Positions 43,850-55,829 are shown, numbered from the stretch's first letter. The stretch: 64,000 bases of DNA from Ottowia flava (GCF_042680565.1 NZ_JBHUEJ010000003.1:62001-126000); one strand, 5' to 3'. Made by a program: numbers and translations. The notes: a model not told the origin generated them from the letters alone.

Positions 43850-44272
43850 ATGAAGGCACTGATTTCCGCCACCGCCATCGCCGCCGCAGCACTGCTGGGC
43901 GCCTGCTCCACGCAGCAACCGGCCACCAACGCCGACATGGCCAAGCAAGGCGCCGCCGCGCCCAGCACCCCCACCGTGGCGCAGGACGGCACGCTGCTCG
44001 GCCCCAATGGCCGCACGCTGTATTTCTTCGCGCGTGACGCCCGCGGCAGCGGCAAGTCCGCCTGTGTGGACCAGTGCGCCGTCAACTGGCCGCCTCTGGG
44101 CGTGGCCGCCACGGCCAAGCCGATTGGCGACTACACCATCATCACGCGCGCCGACGGCAGCAAGCAGTGGGCGTACAAGGGCATGCCGCTGTACTACTTC
44201 GCCAAAGACGCCAAACCGGGTGACAAGACCGGCCAGGGCGTGGGCGGCGTGTGGTCCGTGGCCAAGCCCTGA
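43850..44272 (+). CDS. COG4315-family lipoprotein
   Basis: 140-residue lipoprotein with lipobox LLGAC (Cys19). Two copies of the COG4315 Y-x-F/Y-x-x-D signature are visible: GRTLYFFARDARGSGKSACVDQCAVNWPPL and GMPLYYFAKDAKPGDKTGQGV. The family is secreted and of unknown function, often near redox or stress genes. ATG 43850 has GGAGG nine bases upstream. It ends at a strong terminator. Confidence 0.92.
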   Translation: MKALISATAIAAAALLGACSTQQPATNADMAKQGAAAPSTPTVAQDGTLLGPNGRTLYFFARDARGSGKSACVDQCAVNWPPLGVAATAKPIGDYTIITRADGSKQWAYKGMPLYYFAKDAKPGDKTGQGVGGVWSVAKP

Positions 44273-44321
44273 CGGGCCAAGGCCCACAACCCGGCCGGTG
44301 CGCTGCGCTGGCTGGGCACGA

Positions 44322-44351
44322 AAAAGCCGAGGCGATCCTCGGCTTTTTTTG
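44322..44351. terminator. bidirectional intrinsic terminator
   Basis: Perfect 12-bp stem AAAAAGCCGAGG / CCTCGGCTTTTT with a CGAT loop. The T runs serve the plus-strand lipoprotein gene and also the convergent minus-strand hydrolase gene. Confidence 0.93.
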
Positions 44352-44456
44352 TGGGCGTTCGCGCCGCACCTGGGCGGTGCGAAGGCAAGGTGGGGCCGTC
44401 GGGCTCCGGCCTGCGGCATCGGAGCGCGACGCTTGGCCAGCTTTTGAAGCCGGTCT

Positions 44457-44523
44457 TTTTGCTACTGTTTTAGTAGCTGCTTGCGCAGGTGGCTGTAGGG
44501 CTGGAGGCCTATTTTGTTCAAAA
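44457..44523 (+). repeat. dispersed GATAGCTG repeat, copy 15
   Basis: TTTTTGCTACTGTTTTAGTA, GCTGCTTGCGCAGGTGGCTG, TAGGGCTGGAGGCCTATTTT. The fullest copy in the window, useful as the reference. Confidence 0.93.
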
Positions 44524-44572
44524 TCTGGAGAAACGAACCTCCGGCAGGGCAGACGCGCCTGCCCTGCCCCCT

Positions 44573-45700
44573 TCAGTTCGCCAGACCCGCCAGCGGGTGC
44601 TGTGCCGCCGCCCAGGGACTGGCGAAGTAGGCCTGCACCTCGTCGGCACCGATGTCCTCGATGCGCGCCGGGCTCCAGCGCGGGCTGTGGTCCTTGTCGA
44701 CAGCCAGGGCGCGGATGCCTTCCACCGTCTCGCTGGTCTGCGCGCCGCGCAGGTGGAAGCAGTGGTGCACCAGGTCGCGCTCCATGCGCAGCTCGTCGCC
44801 CAGCGGCATGCTGCGCGCGCGGCGCACCTGCTCCAGGGTGACGTGCAGCATCAGCGGCGAGCGCGTGCGCAGCTCGGCCGCGGTTTCGCGCGCCCAGGCC
44901 GAATCGCTGGCCTCCAGCGCGCTGACGATGGCGGCCACGCTGGGCAGGCCGAAGAAGTGGTTGATCTCGCCCAGGTGCGCCAGCCGGTCCTGCACGGGCT
45001 GCTGCAGCTCGGCCTTCAGCCAGCGTTGCACGGCCTGGCCGTCGCTCCAGTCGGTGTCGGCCAGGTGCTGCCACAGGGCGGGCAGGCGCGCCACGTCGGC
45101 CGCGCCATCGGCCAGGCCGGCGGCCACGGCTTCGTCGCCCTTCAGCACATGGCCCGTGAGCGCCAGGTACTCGCCCAAATGGCCAGGCAGGCGGCTGAGG
45201 AAGTAGCCGCCGCCCACGTCGGGGAACAGGCCGATGCGCGTTTCGGGCATGGCCATCTTGCTGCGCTCGGTCACCACGCGCAGGCTGGCGCCCTGGCTCA
45301 GGCCCATGCCGCCGCCCATGACGATGCCGTCCATGAAGGCGATGTAGGGCTTGCCGTAGGTGTGGATCAGGTGGTTGAGCGCGTATTCCTCGGTGAAGAA
45401 GGCGGCCAGCGCGTCGTCACCGGCCAGCGCGGCCTGGTGGAAAAAGCGGATATCGCCGCCCGCACAAAACGCGCCAAAGGGCGCAAAGCCGCCTTCGACC
45501 TTGCCCATGCCGCGGATCGCCACCGCCTTGACGCTGGCGTCGTGCTGCCAGTCGCGCATGACTTGCGTGATGGCGCGCACCATCTCCAGCGACAGCGCGT
45601 TCAGCGCCTGGGGGCGGTTGAGGGTGATCAGACCCATGCCCCCGGCCGTGCGTTCGGCCAGGACGAGTTCAGAAGGCGATGCGGTAGCGGCGGTGTTCAT
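44573..45700 (-). CDS. 3-hydroxyisobutyryl-CoA hydrolase / enoyl-CoA hydratase-isomerase family protein
   Basis: 375-residue crotonase of the HIBCH (ECH_2) subgroup. Motifs: GLITLNRPQALNALSLEMVRAI, GAFCAGGDIRFFHQAA, YGKPYIAFMDGIVMGGGMGLSQGASLRVVTE and the active-site Glu/Asp region FPDVGGGYFLSRLPG. The length and the GGDIR motif fit valine catabolism hydrolases, which free 3-hydroxyisobutyrate from its CoA ester. No other valine genes are adjacent, so the substrate is inferred from family only. Confidence 0.9.
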   Translation of the reverse strand: MNTAATASPSELVLAERTAGGMGLITLNRPQALNALSLEMVRAITQVMRDWQHDASVKAVAIRGMGKVEGGFAPFGAFCAGGDIRFFHQAALAGDDALAAFFTEEYALNHLIHTYGKPYIAFMDGIVMGGGMGLSQGASLRVVTERSKMAMPETRIGLFPDVGGGYFLSRLPGHLGEYLALTGHVLKGDEAVAAGLADGAADVARLPALWQHLADTDWSDGQAVQRWLKAELQQPVQDRLAHLGEINHFFGLPSVAAIVSALEASDSAWARETAAELRTRSPLMLHVTLEQVRRARSMPLGDELRMERDLVHHCFHLRGAQTSETVEGIRALAVDKDHSPRWSPARIEDIGADEVQAYFASPWAAAQHPLAGLAN

Positions 45701-45740
45701 GCGGCAGGTTCGGTCCAGTAGTCAGGTGGACCAGCCATCT

Positions 45741-45802
45741 TATCAAAAATGATAGCTGGCCGCGCCGACCCAGCTAGGGCTGGCGGCCTAAAACACTTGA
45801 AA
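45741..45802 (+). repeat. dispersed GATAGCTG repeat, copy 16
   Basis: TATCAAAAATGATAGCTGGC, CGCGCCGACCCAGCTAGGGC, TGGCGGCCTAAAACACTTGA. It fills the gap between the hydrolase and EamA genes. Confidence 0.88.
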
Positions 45803-45836
45803 ACAGTCGCCTGGGCGACGGCAGCCGTCAGTGGCC

Positions 45837-46784
45837 TCAGGCCGGCCCGATCGGCGGCAAGGCGCGCCGGGCGCGGTGCCAGCCGAGCAGTTCGTTCGCC
45901 AACAAGGCGCCGATCACCAGCGAGCCACCGGCCAGCACCTCGGGCCGGGGCGCCTCGCCCACGATCAGCCACACCAGGGCGATGCCGAAGACGATCTCCA
46001 ACAGCGCCAGCAGCGACACCTCGGCCGCCGGCAGCACGCGCGCCACCAGCACCGCCAGCACACAGGGCAGCGCTAGCTGCGTCACGCCCAGGAACGCCAG
46101 CCAGCCCAGGTCGTGCGCGCTGGTCTGAAGCGGCCAGGCCAAGGGCAGCGTCACCGCGCAGGAAATCAGCGCGCCCAGCAGCACGGCCGGCACCAGGTCG
46201 ATCGGCTCGCCCTGCGACTGGCTGCGCTGCGACACCGACCACTGAATGGCCGACGCGATTGGCACGCCCAGCGCCACCAGCGCACCGAGTGCCTGCTGTC
46301 CGCCCTGCCCGGCGCCCAGCTGCCCGGCAAACATCCAGGCCATGCCCAACCCCGCCACCACGATGGCCCACCAGGTGCGCGCCGGCAGCCGGTGCCCCGT
46401 CACCACGCGGGACAGCAACGCCGTCAGCAGCGGCGCCAACGCCATCGTCACCAGCACGCGCGCCACCCCGGTCATCGTCAGCGCCACCATGAAGGCGGTG
46501 AACATGACCGACCAGCACACCCCGGCGATCCAGAACGCCGGCCGCCCCCAAGGGATGCGCGCCAGCGCCCGCGGCCCCTGCCACAGCGGCAAAACGACCA
46601 GCAGCGTGAGCGCGGTGAAGGCGCTGCGCCAGAAATTCACCTCAAACCCCTGCGCCGTCTGCAACTGCCGCGTGACCACGCCAGCGGTGGACCACAAAAG
46701 GGCCACCAGCACCATCATCCAGACGGCGCGGGCGTGGCTCCAATGTGGGCGGGTGATGGGTGCAATGAACGGTGCGGTGCTCAT
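45837..46784 (-). CDS. EamA/DMT-family transporter
   Basis: 315-residue inner-membrane protein with about ten hydrophobic helices in two EamA repeats. The first starts AVWMMVLVALLWSTAGVVTRQLQ; the second ends with the EamA motif LLALLEIVFGIALVWLIVGEAP. Likely a metabolite exporter; the substrate is unknown. ATG 46784 overlaps the stop of the upstream nucleotidyltransferase-fold gene as ATGA, so the two are co-translated. Confidence 0.92.
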   Translation of the reverse strand: MSTAPFIAPITRPHWSHARAVWMMVLVALLWSTAGVVTRQLQTAQGFEVNFWRSAFTALTLLVVLPLWQGPRALARIPWGRPAFWIAGVCWSVMFTAFMVALTMTGVARVLVTMALAPLLTALLSRVVTGHRLPARTWWAIVVAGLGMAWMFAGQLGAGQGGQQALGALVALGVPIASAIQWSVSQRSQSQGEPIDLVPAVLLGALISCAVTLPLAWPLQTSAHDLGWLAFLGVTQLALPCVLAVLVARVLPAAEVSLLALLEIVFGIALVWLIVGEAPRPEVLAGGSLVIGALLANELLGWHRARRALPPIGPA

Positions 46785-47815
46785 GATGGGGTGCCGGTAC
46801 GAGTGATCTCGCGCTGCATTCTGGCCAAACCAACGTCCAACTGCTGTCGCCAGGTCGGTCCGCGCGACCTGGCATCCGCCTCGGCCTCCTCCCATTCATG
46901 GGGGGCGTTGTCCTGGTACCAGCGGTACAACATCGCGGCCTGCATCACGTCCTTGTTGGACTTGGTCCGCTCGGCAGACTTGCGCAGGCCGGCAATGATC
47001 AGTTTGTGCACGGCCATGCGGGCCGGATGCGGGGTGTTGACGAGGCAGGCCTGCGCACGCGTGCAAACCGCCGCCGACTCGATGTGCTCCAAGGAAAATT
47101 CCATGAACCGCAGGGCCTGAAACTCCGCATTGAAGGCCTTCACATGGACCAGGTCCTGCTCGCCCCGCCCCATGGGCGTGAGGAAGTCGAGCACAAAGCC
47201 GGGTTCCTTGGGATGGACCCAACGGCCACCACGCACGCCGGACAGGCTGGTGGCAGGCACGAAGCCCATGCCGAGGGAATCGATCACGTCGCCCAGTTCC
47301 AGCGTGGCCTCGCTTGCCAGGGCCACCTGCAGATTGCGGCCTGCATGGGCGAAGTCCAGATCCAGGGTGCGGGACGCGTCGCCCCAGCGAACACCCAGCA
47401 GGTTGCCCGCACTCAGGAAGGCATGCGTACCGACGAGCACTCCGCCGGCCCGGAAAAAACCGGCATCGGCCAAGCGCTGAATGATCACCAGGTGCGGCGC
47501 GGCTACGGTTTGGGCGCCCAGCGTGCTGGCCGCTTGGGCCAGCGCCTTGATCTGCACATCGGCGTCGCGTGTGGCGCCCTCGCGCTCGGCGATCAAGGCG
47601 GCGAGGCGATCGCTGTCGGGGCCCAGATAGGCCTGCCGCAGCTTGCCGTCGAGATCGCGAAATTGGTAGTACCAATAGTCGCGCCCCGAAATCTGTTTGC
47701 GGTTGAACGAACCGGGCGCATCGGCCACTCCGCGTGCTATTTCGCGCGACTGCAGAGCTTCGTGCAGTTGCGCGTAGGCCGTCTGTGCGGCCAGAGGGAG
47801 TGGCGTGTAGAGCAT
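46781..47815 (-). CDS. GSU2403-family nucleotidyltransferase-fold protein
   Basis: 344 residues. The central region GVLVGTHAFLSAGNLLGVRWGDASRTLDLDFA is a minimal nucleotidyltransferase fold: the G-T-H-A-F start helix and a D152-x-D154 metal pair. The C-terminal segment NTPHPARMAVHKLIIAGLRK is typical of the GSU2403/NTP_transf_8 group, related to AbiEii and MNT proteins. The N-terminal 90 residues form a helical domain. The substrate is unknown. The ATG lies six bases after TATAAA inside a perfect palindrome, with no ribosome site. It overlaps the EamA gene and follows typA by 58 bases. Confidence 0.82.
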   Translation of the reverse strand: MLYTPLPLAAQTAYAQLHEALQSREIARGVADAPGSFNRKQISGRDYWYYQFRDLDGKLRQAYLGPDSDRLAALIAEREGATRDADVQIKALAQAASTLGAQTVAAPHLVIIQRLADAGFFRAGGVLVGTHAFLSAGNLLGVRWGDASRTLDLDFAHAGRNLQVALASEATLELGDVIDSLGMGFVPATSLSGVRGGRWVHPKEPGFVLDFLTPMGRGEQDLVHVKAFNAEFQALRFMEFSLEHIESAAVCTRAQACLVNTPHPARMAVHKLIIAGLRKSAERTKSNKDVMQAAMLYRWYQDNAPHEWEEAEADARSRGPTWRQQLDVGLARMQREITRTGTPS

Positions 47816-47819
47816 GCCA

Positions 47820-47857
47820 AATTTATACTACAAACCAAGATAGATGCAGTATAAATT
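47820..47857. promoter_or_regulatory. perfect inverted repeat over the promoter of the nucleotidyltransferase gene
   Basis: AATTTATACT / AGTATAAATT, 10-bp perfect arms 18 bases apart. The arms contain the minus-strand TATAAA and TATACT hexamers, so a bound dimer would block transcription of the gene starting at 47815. The AT-richness stands out from the surrounding sequence. Confidence 0.65.
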
Positions 47858-47873
47858 CGACGACACCCAGACC

Positions 47874-49703
47874 TTACGCCGCGTCGCGGCTCGCGCGCTT
47901 GCGCTCGTGCTCTTTCAGGTGGCGCTTGCGCAGGCGGATGCTCTTGGGCGTGATTTCGACCAGCTCGTCGTCTTCGATGAATTCGACGCCGTATTCCAGC
48001 GTCAACTGGATCGGCGGCGTGACCTTGATCGCGTCTTCCTTGCCGGAGACGCGGAAGTTGGTCAACTGCTTGGTGCGGGTGGCGTTGACGACCAAGTCGT
48101 TGTCGCGGCTGTGGATGCCGACGATCATGCCTTCGTACACCGGGTCGTTGGCCTTGACGAACATGCGGCCGCGGTCGTCCAGCTTGCCCAGGGCGTAGGT
48201 GAAGATCTCGCCGTCGTCCATGGAGATCAGCACGCCGTTCTTGCGGCCGCCGATCTCACCCTTGTGCGGCTCGTAGATGTCGAAGATGTTGCTGATCAGG
48301 CCGGAGCCGCGCGTCAGGTTCAAAAATTCGTTGGTGAAGCCGATCAGGCCACGCGCCGGGATGCGGTATTCCAGGCGCACGCGGCCGCGGCCGTCAGGAT
48401 CCATGTTGATCAGCTCGCCCTTGCGCTCGCCCAGCGCCTGCATCACGCCGCCCTGGTGGCCTTCTTCGATGTCGGCGGTCACCAGCTCGATCGGCTCGCA
48501 TTTCTCGCCGTCGATGTCGCGGAACAGCACGCGCGGTTTGGACACGGCCAGCTCGTAACCTTCGCGGCGCATCTCTTCCAGCAGGATGGTCAGGTGAAGT
48601 TCACCGCGGCCGGCGACTTCGAACACGCCGTCTTCGCTGGTTTCCTTGACGCGCAGGGCGACGTTCGAGCGCAGTTCACGCTGCAGGCGGTCCCAGATCT
48701 GGCGGCTGGTGACGAACTTGCCTTCACGGCCAGCCAGTGGCGAGGTGTTCACGCAGAAGTTCATCGTCAGCGTCGGCTCGTCGATCTTGAGCATCGGCAG
48801 CGGCTGCGGGTTGTCGGGCGAGGTCAGCGTCACACCGATGCCCAGGTCTTCAATGCCGTTGACCAGCACGATGTTGCCGGGGCCAGCCTCGGTCACCTGC
48901 ACGCGGTCGAGGCCCTGGAAGGTCAGCACCTGGTTCACGCGGCCCTTGTACTGTTTGCCGTCCGGCCCTTCCATGATCAGCACGTCCTGCGCGGGGCGGA
49001 TGGTTCCGGCGTTGACGCGGCCCACGCCGATGCGGCCGACGAAGGTGGAAAAGTCGAGCGCCGAAATCTGCAGCTGCAGGGGTGCGTTGGCGTCACCGCT
49101 GTGCTCGGGCACGTGCTTGAGGATGGTCTCGAACAGGGCCGACATGTCGGGGCCCCACTGCTCGCCGGCCTCGCCCTGCTCCAGCGACGACCAGCCGTTG
49201 ATGCCCGAGGCGTACACCACCGGGAAGTCCAGCTGCTCGTCGGTCGCGCCCAGTTTGTCGAACAGGTCGAACGCGGCATTGATCACCTTGTCGGGGTTGG
49301 CGCCGGGCTTGTCGACCTTGTTGACCACCACAATAGGGCGCAGGCCCAGGGCCAGTGCCTTCTTGGTCACAAAGCGCGTTTGGGGCATCGGGCCTTCCTG
49401 CGCGTCGATCAGCAGCACCACGCCGTCGACCATGGACAGCGCGCGTTCCACCTCACCGCCGAAGTCCGCGTGGCCGGGCGTGTCGAGGATGTTGATGTGC
49501 GTGCCCTCCCAGGACACGGCGCAGTTCTTGGCCAGGATGGTGATGCCGCGCTCACGCTCGATGGCGTTGTTGTCCATCACCGTGTCGACGACTTTTTCGT
49601 GGTCGGCGAAGGTGCCGGACTGGCGCAGCAACTGGTCAACCATGGTCGTTTTGCCGTGGTCAACGTGGGCAATGATGGCGATATTGCGAATCGGGGTGGT
49701 CAT
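47874..49703 (-). CDS. typA: ribosome-associated GTPase TypA/BipA
   Basis: 609-residue translational GTPase of standard length. G1 AHVDHGKTTMVDQLLR is at about 12-27, switch I has RERGITI, G3 DTPGHADFGGEVER and G4 NKVDKPGA. An EF-G-like domain and the BipA-specific C-terminus (FIEDDELVEITPKSIRLRKRHLKEHERKR) follow. It acts in 50S assembly at low temperature and stress. The 234 bases to truB hold no clear gene or terminator, so it may be read from the rimP-truB operon or its own promoter. Confidence 0.97.
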   Translation of the reverse strand: MTTPIRNIAIIAHVDHGKTTMVDQLLRQSGTFADHEKVVDTVMDNNAIERERGITILAKNCAVSWEGTHINILDTPGHADFGGEVERALSMVDGVVLLIDAQEGPMPQTRFVTKKALALGLRPIVVVNKVDKPGANPDKVINAAFDLFDKLGATDEQLDFPVVYASGINGWSSLEQGEAGEQWGPDMSALFETILKHVPEHSGDANAPLQLQISALDFSTFVGRIGVGRVNAGTIRPAQDVLIMEGPDGKQYKGRVNQVLTFQGLDRVQVTEAGPGNIVLVNGIEDLGIGVTLTSPDNPQPLPMLKIDEPTLTMNFCVNTSPLAGREGKFVTSRQIWDRLQRELRSNVALRVKETSEDGVFEVAGRGELHLTILLEEMRREGYELAVSKPRVLFRDIDGEKCEPIELVTADIEEGHQGGVMQALGERKGELINMDPDGRGRVRLEYRIPARGLIGFTNEFLNLTRGSGLISNIFDIYEPHKGEIGGRKNGVLISMDDGEIFTYALGKLDDRGRMFVKANDPVYEGMIVGIHSRDNDLVVNATRTKQLTNFRVSGKEDAIKVTPPIQLTLEYGVEFIEDDELVEITPKSIRLRKRHLKEHERKRASRDAA

Positions 49704-49937
49704 AGGGGCTGTATTGCTTTCAATGAAACTGGGCGGCGTGGTGGCGCCATTTGGGCGAAGGGGGTGGCGTGCTGATGTCAACCGGCAACGTGGCCAGACG
49801 CAGCACGTACCGGGTCAGCGCGCTGCGGCGGGTGGCCGTTTGCGTCGCCGCACCAGCAAGGTGTGAGCGGCCGGCAGAAACTGTGCGCTGCTCAACGGCC
49901 ACAGCAAAATCTGGTGTCGATCGGACATGCGTGTTCT

Positions 49938-50936
49938 CTAGGCCTTGGTCCAGCTGACCGCTTCCCCGGTGCCACGGCCGGCGGTGGCTTGGGCCAGCGT
50001 CTGCGCGATTTCAGCTGGGCTCAACAGCCGATCGGGAATCAGCTCGCCCGCAGCGACGTGGCCCACACCCAGCAGCGCAGCCGGTGCCTGGCCGTAGACA
50101 ACGACCTGCTCGGCATCGGCCCAGTCGCCACGGCGGCGCATGCCGGACAAAAAGCGCCCCGCATCTTCGCTGCCGAGCGTGACGGCGGTGTGATCGGGCA
50201 GCAGAACGTCGGCCGGCTGCAACGCGGCCAGGCGATCCGATTCAGACAGCGCGTCGAAAGCCTCCAGCGTGATGCACTGGTCTTGCGTGAACGGGCCAGT
50301 GGCCACGCGGCGCAGGCGCGTCAGGTGGCCGCCGCAGCCGAGTGCGGCGCCAATGTCTTCGCCCAGCGTGCGGATGTAGGTGCCTTTGCTGCACGCCACT
50401 TCGATTTTGATAGCTGGCTGCGCAGATTCATCTAGGGCCAGCGTCAGATTCAACGCATAAATGGTGATCTGGCGCGGTGCCCGTTCCACCTCGACGCCGG
50501 CGCGCGCGTACTCGTACAGCGCCTTGCCGTCTTTCTTGAGCGCGCTGTGCATCGGCGGGATCTGCGTGATCGGGCCTGTGAAGCGCGCACGCACGGCGTC
50601 CAGCGTCTCGGGCGTGATGGCGGGCACCGGGCGCTCGGCAACGACCTGGCCTTCGGCGTCACCCGTCGTGGTGGTCACGCCCAGGTGCAGCGTGGCTTCG
50701 TAGCGCTTGTCGGCATCCAGGTGCAGGCCGCTGAATTTGGTGGCCGCGCCAAAGCACAGGGGCAGCACGCCCGTGGCCAGCGGGTCAAGCGTGCCGGTGT
50801 GGCCCGCTTTTTCGGCGCGCAGCAGCCACTTGGCTTTTTGCAGCGCCTGGTTGCTGGACAGGCCCAGCGGTTTGTCGAGCAGCAACACCCCATGCACCGG
50901 GCGCCGCTGCACCCGTGCACGAGGGGTGGCGGTCAT
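49938..50936 (-). CDS. truB: tRNA pseudouridine-55 synthase TruB
   Basis: 332-residue pseudouridine synthase. The catalytic Asp (about 51) sits in KAGHTGTLDPLATGVLPLC; YEATLHLGVTTTTGDAEG and VACSKGTYIRTLGEDIG are also conserved. Residues about 162-178 (NLTLALDESAQPAIK), just before the CSKGTY motif, are encoded by a copy of the dispersed repeat. ATG 50936 overlaps the rbfA stop as ATGA. Confidence 0.96.
   Translation of the reverse strand: MTATPRARVQRRPVHGVLLLDKPLGLSSNQALQKAKWLLRAEKAGHTGTLDPLATGVLPLCFGAATKFSGLHLDADKRYEATLHLGVTTTTGDAEGQVVAERPVPAITPETLDAVRARFTGPITQIPPMHSALKKDGKALYEYARAGVEVERAPRQITIYALNLTLALDESAQPAIKIEVACSKGTYIRTLGEDIGAALGCGGHLTRLRRVATGPFTQDQCITLEAFDALSESDRLAALQPADVLLPDHTAVTLGSEDAGRFLSGMRRRGDWADAEQVVVYGQAPAALLGVGHVAAGELIPDRLLSPAEIAQTLAQATAGRGTGEAVSWTKA
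50403..50452 (+). repeat. dispersed GATAGCTG repeat inside truB, copy 17
   Basis: GATTTTGATAGCTGGCTGCG, CAGATTCATCTAGGGCCAGC, GTCAGATTC. It is read in frame on the minus strand within truB, in a loop before the conserved CSKGTY strand. Confidence 0.82.
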
Positions 50937-51310
50937 GACGCGTCGTCGTCCTTCGAACGAGAGGCCACCGCCTTGGCGATCAGGGCGTTCATGTCGGACG
51001 CGCGCTCGGTCGTGCGGTCGAAGATGAAGTGCAGCGTCGGCACGGTGTGGATGTGCAGGCGCTTGAACAGCAGGTTGCGCAGGTGGCCGGCGGCGTGGTT
51101 GAGCGCCTCTTCCGTCTGCGCCGGGTCGCCCGTCAGCAGGCTGAAGAAGACCTTGGCGTGCGCGTAGTCGGGCGTGACCTCGACCGCGTTGAGCGTGACC
51201 ATGCCCACGCGCGGGTCCTTGACCTCGCGCGAGATCAACTCGGCCAGATCGCGCTGGATCTGGTCGGCGACGCGAAATCCGCGGTTGGGAACGGAGCTTT
51301 TGCGGGGCAT
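50933..51310 (-). CDS. rbfA: 30S ribosome-binding factor A
   Basis: 125-residue RbfA, a KH-type 16S rRNA maturation factor. Core motifs: NRGFRVADQIQRDLAELISREVKDPRVGMVTLNAVEVTPDYAHAKVFFSLL and LRNLLFKRLHIHTVPTLHFIFDRTTERASDMNALI. It stands between infB and truB, and the stop overlaps the truB start. Confidence 0.96.
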   Translation of the reverse strand: MPRKSSVPNRGFRVADQIQRDLAELISREVKDPRVGMVTLNAVEVTPDYAHAKVFFSLLTGDPAQTEEALNHAAGHLRNLLFKRLHIHTVPTLHFIFDRTTERASDMNALIAKAVASRSKDDDAS

Positions 51311-51331
51311 GACAACTCGCCTCTGAAACTA

Positions 51332-51383
51332 TGAAATCAATAGCTGCCAGCGCCCGACAGGCGAGCGCTGGCGCCCAGTTTGA
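51332..51383 (+). repeat. dispersed GATAGCTG repeat, copy 18, with internal hairpin
   Basis: ATGAAATCAATAGCTGCCAG, CGCCCGACAGGCGAGCGCTG, GCGCCCAGTTTGAT between infB and rbfA. This copy is self-complementary (GCCAGCGC / GCGCTGGC), so it would form a hairpin in the operon mRNA. Confidence 0.8.
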
Positions 51384-54266
<2,883 letters not shown>

Positions 54267-54290
54267 AGGGTTCCGTAGTCTCCATGATCT

Positions 54291-55775
54291 TTACTCTTGG
54301 TCCATGAACCAATGCTCTCGCGCCTTCATGATCAGGTCGCGGGCATCGTTCTCGGACTGGCCTGTGATGGTGGTGAGTTCGTCCACCGCCAGATCGGCCA
54401 AGTCGTCACGGGTTTGCACGCCGGCTTCGGCGAGCTTGGCAATCAGTTCGGGCGTGAGCCCTTCCAGGTCACGCAAATCCTGCGAGACCGAATCCACGCT
54501 TTCTTCGCGGGCGATTTCCTGTGTCAGGAGTGCGTCCTTGGCACGTGCGCGCAGCTCATTGACGGTTTCTTCATCGAAACTCTCGATGTCCAGCATCTCC
54601 TGGATCGGCACGTAGGCAACTTCCTCGAGGCTGGTGAAGCCCTCTTCGATCAGGATGCCGGCGATTTCTTCGTCGACGTCCAGTTTTTCCATGAACAGCG
54701 TGCGCAGGGAAGAGGTCTCTTCTTCCTGCTTCTGCGCCGATTCGGCAGCGTCCATGATGTTGATCTTCCAGCCCGTCAACTCAGATGCCAAGCGCACGTT
54801 CTGACCACCACGCCCGATGGCGATGGCAAGATTTTCCTCGTCCACAACCACGTCCATGGCATGCTTTTCCTCGTCCACCACGATGGACGAGACGTTCGCT
54901 GGCGCCAGCGCGCCGATCACGAACTGCGCCGGATCTTCCGACCACAGGACAATGTCCACGCGCTCACCAGCCAGTTCATTGGTCACCGCGTTGACCCGCG
55001 TACCTCGCACGCCAACGCAGGTTCCGATCGGATCCACGCGCTTGTCATGGCTGATGACGGCAATCTTGGCTCGGCTGCCAGGGTCGCGGGCACAGCTCTT
55101 GATCTCCAGCAGGCCTTGCTCGATCTCGGGCACTTCCTGTGTGAACAATTCAATCATGAACTCCGGCGCAGAACGCGACAGCAAGATCGGCGCACCGCGC
55201 AGAGTCAGGTCGACTTCCATGATCATCGCCCGCACGCGGTCGCCGCTGCGCAGGTTTTCCTTGGGAATCATCTCGCCACGGCGCAGGCGCCCTTCCACGC
55301 GACCGGACTCGACAATGATGTCGCCCTTGTCCATGCGCTTGACGGTGCCGGTGAAGATCTTCTCGCCGCGGCTCATGAAGTCGTTGAGCAGCATCTCGCG
55401 CTCGGCGTCGCGGATCTTCTGAAGAATCACCTGCTTGGCCGCCATGGCACCAATGCGGCCAATGGGGACCGATTCCACGCCCTCTTCGATGTACTCGTCG
55501 ACTTCGATGTCGGGAATCTGCTCCTTGGCTTCGAACAGCAGAATTTCCTGGTCCGGCAGTTGCAGGCCGGCCTCATCGGGCACCACATGCCAGCGGCGGA
55601 ATGTTTCGTATTCACCCGTGTCGCGATCGATCGCCACACGCATGTCGACCTCACCTTCGTACAGCTTCTTGGCGGCCTGCGCCAAGGCCGCTTCGACCGC
55701 CCCGAAGACCACATCGCGTTCGACGTTCTTCTCGCGCGAGATCGCCTCAACCAGCATCAACAGTTCGCGGTTCAT
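54291..55775 (-). CDS. nusA: transcription termination/antitermination factor NusA
   Basis: 494-residue NusA. N-terminal RNA-polymerase-binding domain (MNRELLMLVEAISREKNVERDVVFGAVEAAL), S1 domain (KIFTGTVKRMDKGDIIVESGRVEG), two KH domains (KIAVISHDKRVDPIGTCVGVRGTRVNAV; IAIGRGGQNVRLASELTGWKINIMD) and two acidic C-terminal repeats (DEEIAGILIEEGFTSLEEVAYV; ELIAKLAEAGVQTRDDLADLA). It is co-transcribed with rimP and infB. Confidence 0.97.
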   Translation of the reverse strand: MNRELLMLVEAISREKNVERDVVFGAVEAALAQAAKKLYEGEVDMRVAIDRDTGEYETFRRWHVVPDEAGLQLPDQEILLFEAKEQIPDIEVDEYIEEGVESVPIGRIGAMAAKQVILQKIRDAEREMLLNDFMSRGEKIFTGTVKRMDKGDIIVESGRVEGRLRRGEMIPKENLRSGDRVRAMIMEVDLTLRGAPILLSRSAPEFMIELFTQEVPEIEQGLLEIKSCARDPGSRAKIAVISHDKRVDPIGTCVGVRGTRVNAVTNELAGERVDIVLWSEDPAQFVIGALAPANVSSIVVDEEKHAMDVVVDEENLAIAIGRGGQNVRLASELTGWKINIMDAAESAQKQEEETSSLRTLFMEKLDVDEEIAGILIEEGFTSLEEVAYVPIQEMLDIESFDEETVNELRARAKDALLTQEIAREESVDSVSQDLRDLEGLTPELIAKLAEAGVQTRDDLADLAVDELTTITGQSENDARDLIMKAREHWFMDQE

Positions 55776-55806
55776 ATTTCAATAACTCGTTCTGAAACTC
55801 ATGAAA

Positions 55807-55829
55807 TGAGAGCACTCGACGCGCTCTCA
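55807..55829. repeat. short inverted repeat between rimP and nusA
   Basis: TGAGAGC / GCTCTCA arms with a nine-base loop, preceded by TCTGAAACTCATGAAAT. It resembles the layout of copy 18 between rbfA and infB and may be a worn copy of the same repeat. Confidence 0.45.
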
